Below are positions 5,065-5,369 of a DNA stretch of 5,369 nucleotides, piece by piece. The stretch covers positions 1-5,369 of the forward strand of contig JAGWJK010000383.1 of the NCBI GenBank assembly GCA_028865845.1, written 5' to 3'. How positions within the stretch are numbered: the stretch's first letter is position 1; each line of letters begins with the position of its first letter. Source of the stretch: Rhizobiaceae bacterium (GTDB taxonomy: Bacteria; Pseudomonadota; Alphaproteobacteria; Rhizobiales; Rhizobiaceae). A program made the translations under genes and the position numbers. Under the pieces are notes generated by a model, which had not been told where the DNA came from, did no database searches, and was given only the letters and a program-made list of their open reading frames with translations.

Positions 5065-5369
5065 TCAGGCAGCCTTGCTGATGCGCACCGGCACCGATTT
5101 ATAGGACGGCGTTCCGCTTTCCTTGTCCTGATAGTCGATCGGGATCAGGCAGTTCGCTTCCGGATAATAGGCGGCGACCGACCCCGGCGCGATGTCATAG
5201 GAGATTGCCGTCAACTTCAGCAGGCGCTTGGCGCCCGAAGGCAGCGCCGTCTCGATCTCGACCAGATCGCCATGCTCCAGGCCCTTTGCGGCCAGATCGC
5301 CGTCGTTCATGAACAGCACGTCGCGCCGGCCGAAGACGCCGCGATAGCGATCGTCGAGACCATAGATGG
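5065..5369 (-). CDS. FdhF/YdeP-type molybdopterin oxidoreductase, C-terminal end only
   Basis: The window holds the last 101 residues; the gene continues beyond the right edge. The visible stretch begins IYGLDDRYRGVFGRRDVLFMN, continues with a GLEHGDLVEI segment, and ends with SGTPSYKSVPVRISKAA. This matches the C-terminal cofactor-binding (molydop-binding) beta-barrel domain of the FdhF/YdeP family, formate dehydrogenase H-like proteins that bind a bis-molybdopterin guanine dinucleotide cofactor. The AYYPEANCLIP segment is also typical, as the end of this domain closes over the cofactor. The catalytic Cys or Sec and the iron-sulphur cluster ligands lie outside the window, so activity and substrate cannot be judged. 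The gene converges on the regulator with a 57-nt gap containing a terminator hairpin, and has no evident link to sugar transport. An internal GTG at 5319 is not the start, because the homologous sequence continues upstream of it. Confidence 0.88.
   Translation of the reverse strand, partial: IYGLDDRYRGVFGRRDVLFMNDGDLAAKGLEHGDLVEIETALPSGAKRLLKLTAISYDIAPGSVAAYYPEANCLIPIDYQDKESGTPSYKSVPVRISKAA

Overview
The window looks like a GC-rich alphaproteobacterial chromosome or megaplasmid, most likely Rhizobiaceae (Rhizobium, Agrobacterium or Ensifer type). The reasons are strong third-position GC bias, a complete binding-protein-dependent sugar importer of the CUT1 class, a divergent LacI-family regulator and protein sequences of rhizobial flavour. 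This is inferred from style and family knowledge, not from a database match, and I cannot name the species or the transported sugar.

Layout. Positions 1-3698 (minus strand) hold an ABC importer operon transcribed right to left: a large Tat-type substrate-binding protein (2082-3698), a MalG-type permease (1149-2033), a MalF-type permease (190-1152) and the start of a MalK/UgpC-type ATPase (193 down to the window edge). The last three genes are joined by ATGA stop/start overlaps. The binding-protein gene is separated from the permeases by 48 nt containing a perfect 11-bp hairpin. Positions 3699-3987 form the divergent control region. Positions 3988-5007 (plus) encode the LacI-family regulator, which starts at TTG. 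A hairpin at 5013-5051 separates it from a convergent gene on the minus strand (5065 to the window end), the C-terminus of an FdhF/YdeP-type molybdopterin oxidoreductase, which appears unrelated to sugar uptake.

Control region. The binding-protein gene has a convincing sigma70-like promoter (TTGACA, 18-bp spacer, AATAAT). The region is AT-rich and holds four copies of the heptamer AAATGAT, two in each orientation. One copy lies inside the core promoter and one lies just before the regulator's ribosome binding site. ATCAT units also recur with an exact 10-bp period. These are the best candidates for the regulator's operators. Between them is a possible 14-codon leader ORF (3895-3939) with a full AGGAGGA ribosome binding site. 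It sits in a stem-loop whose base includes its own start codon.

Working model (inference). The LacI-type protein represses the transporter operon, and probably its own gene, until an effector related to the imported carbohydrate binds. The intercistronic hairpin would keep binding-protein mRNA in excess over permease and ATPase mRNA. I see no mobile element, CRISPR array, tRNA or rRNA. The most original leads are the repeat architecture of the control region, the leader ORF with its stem-loop, and the hairpin beside the permease start codon.
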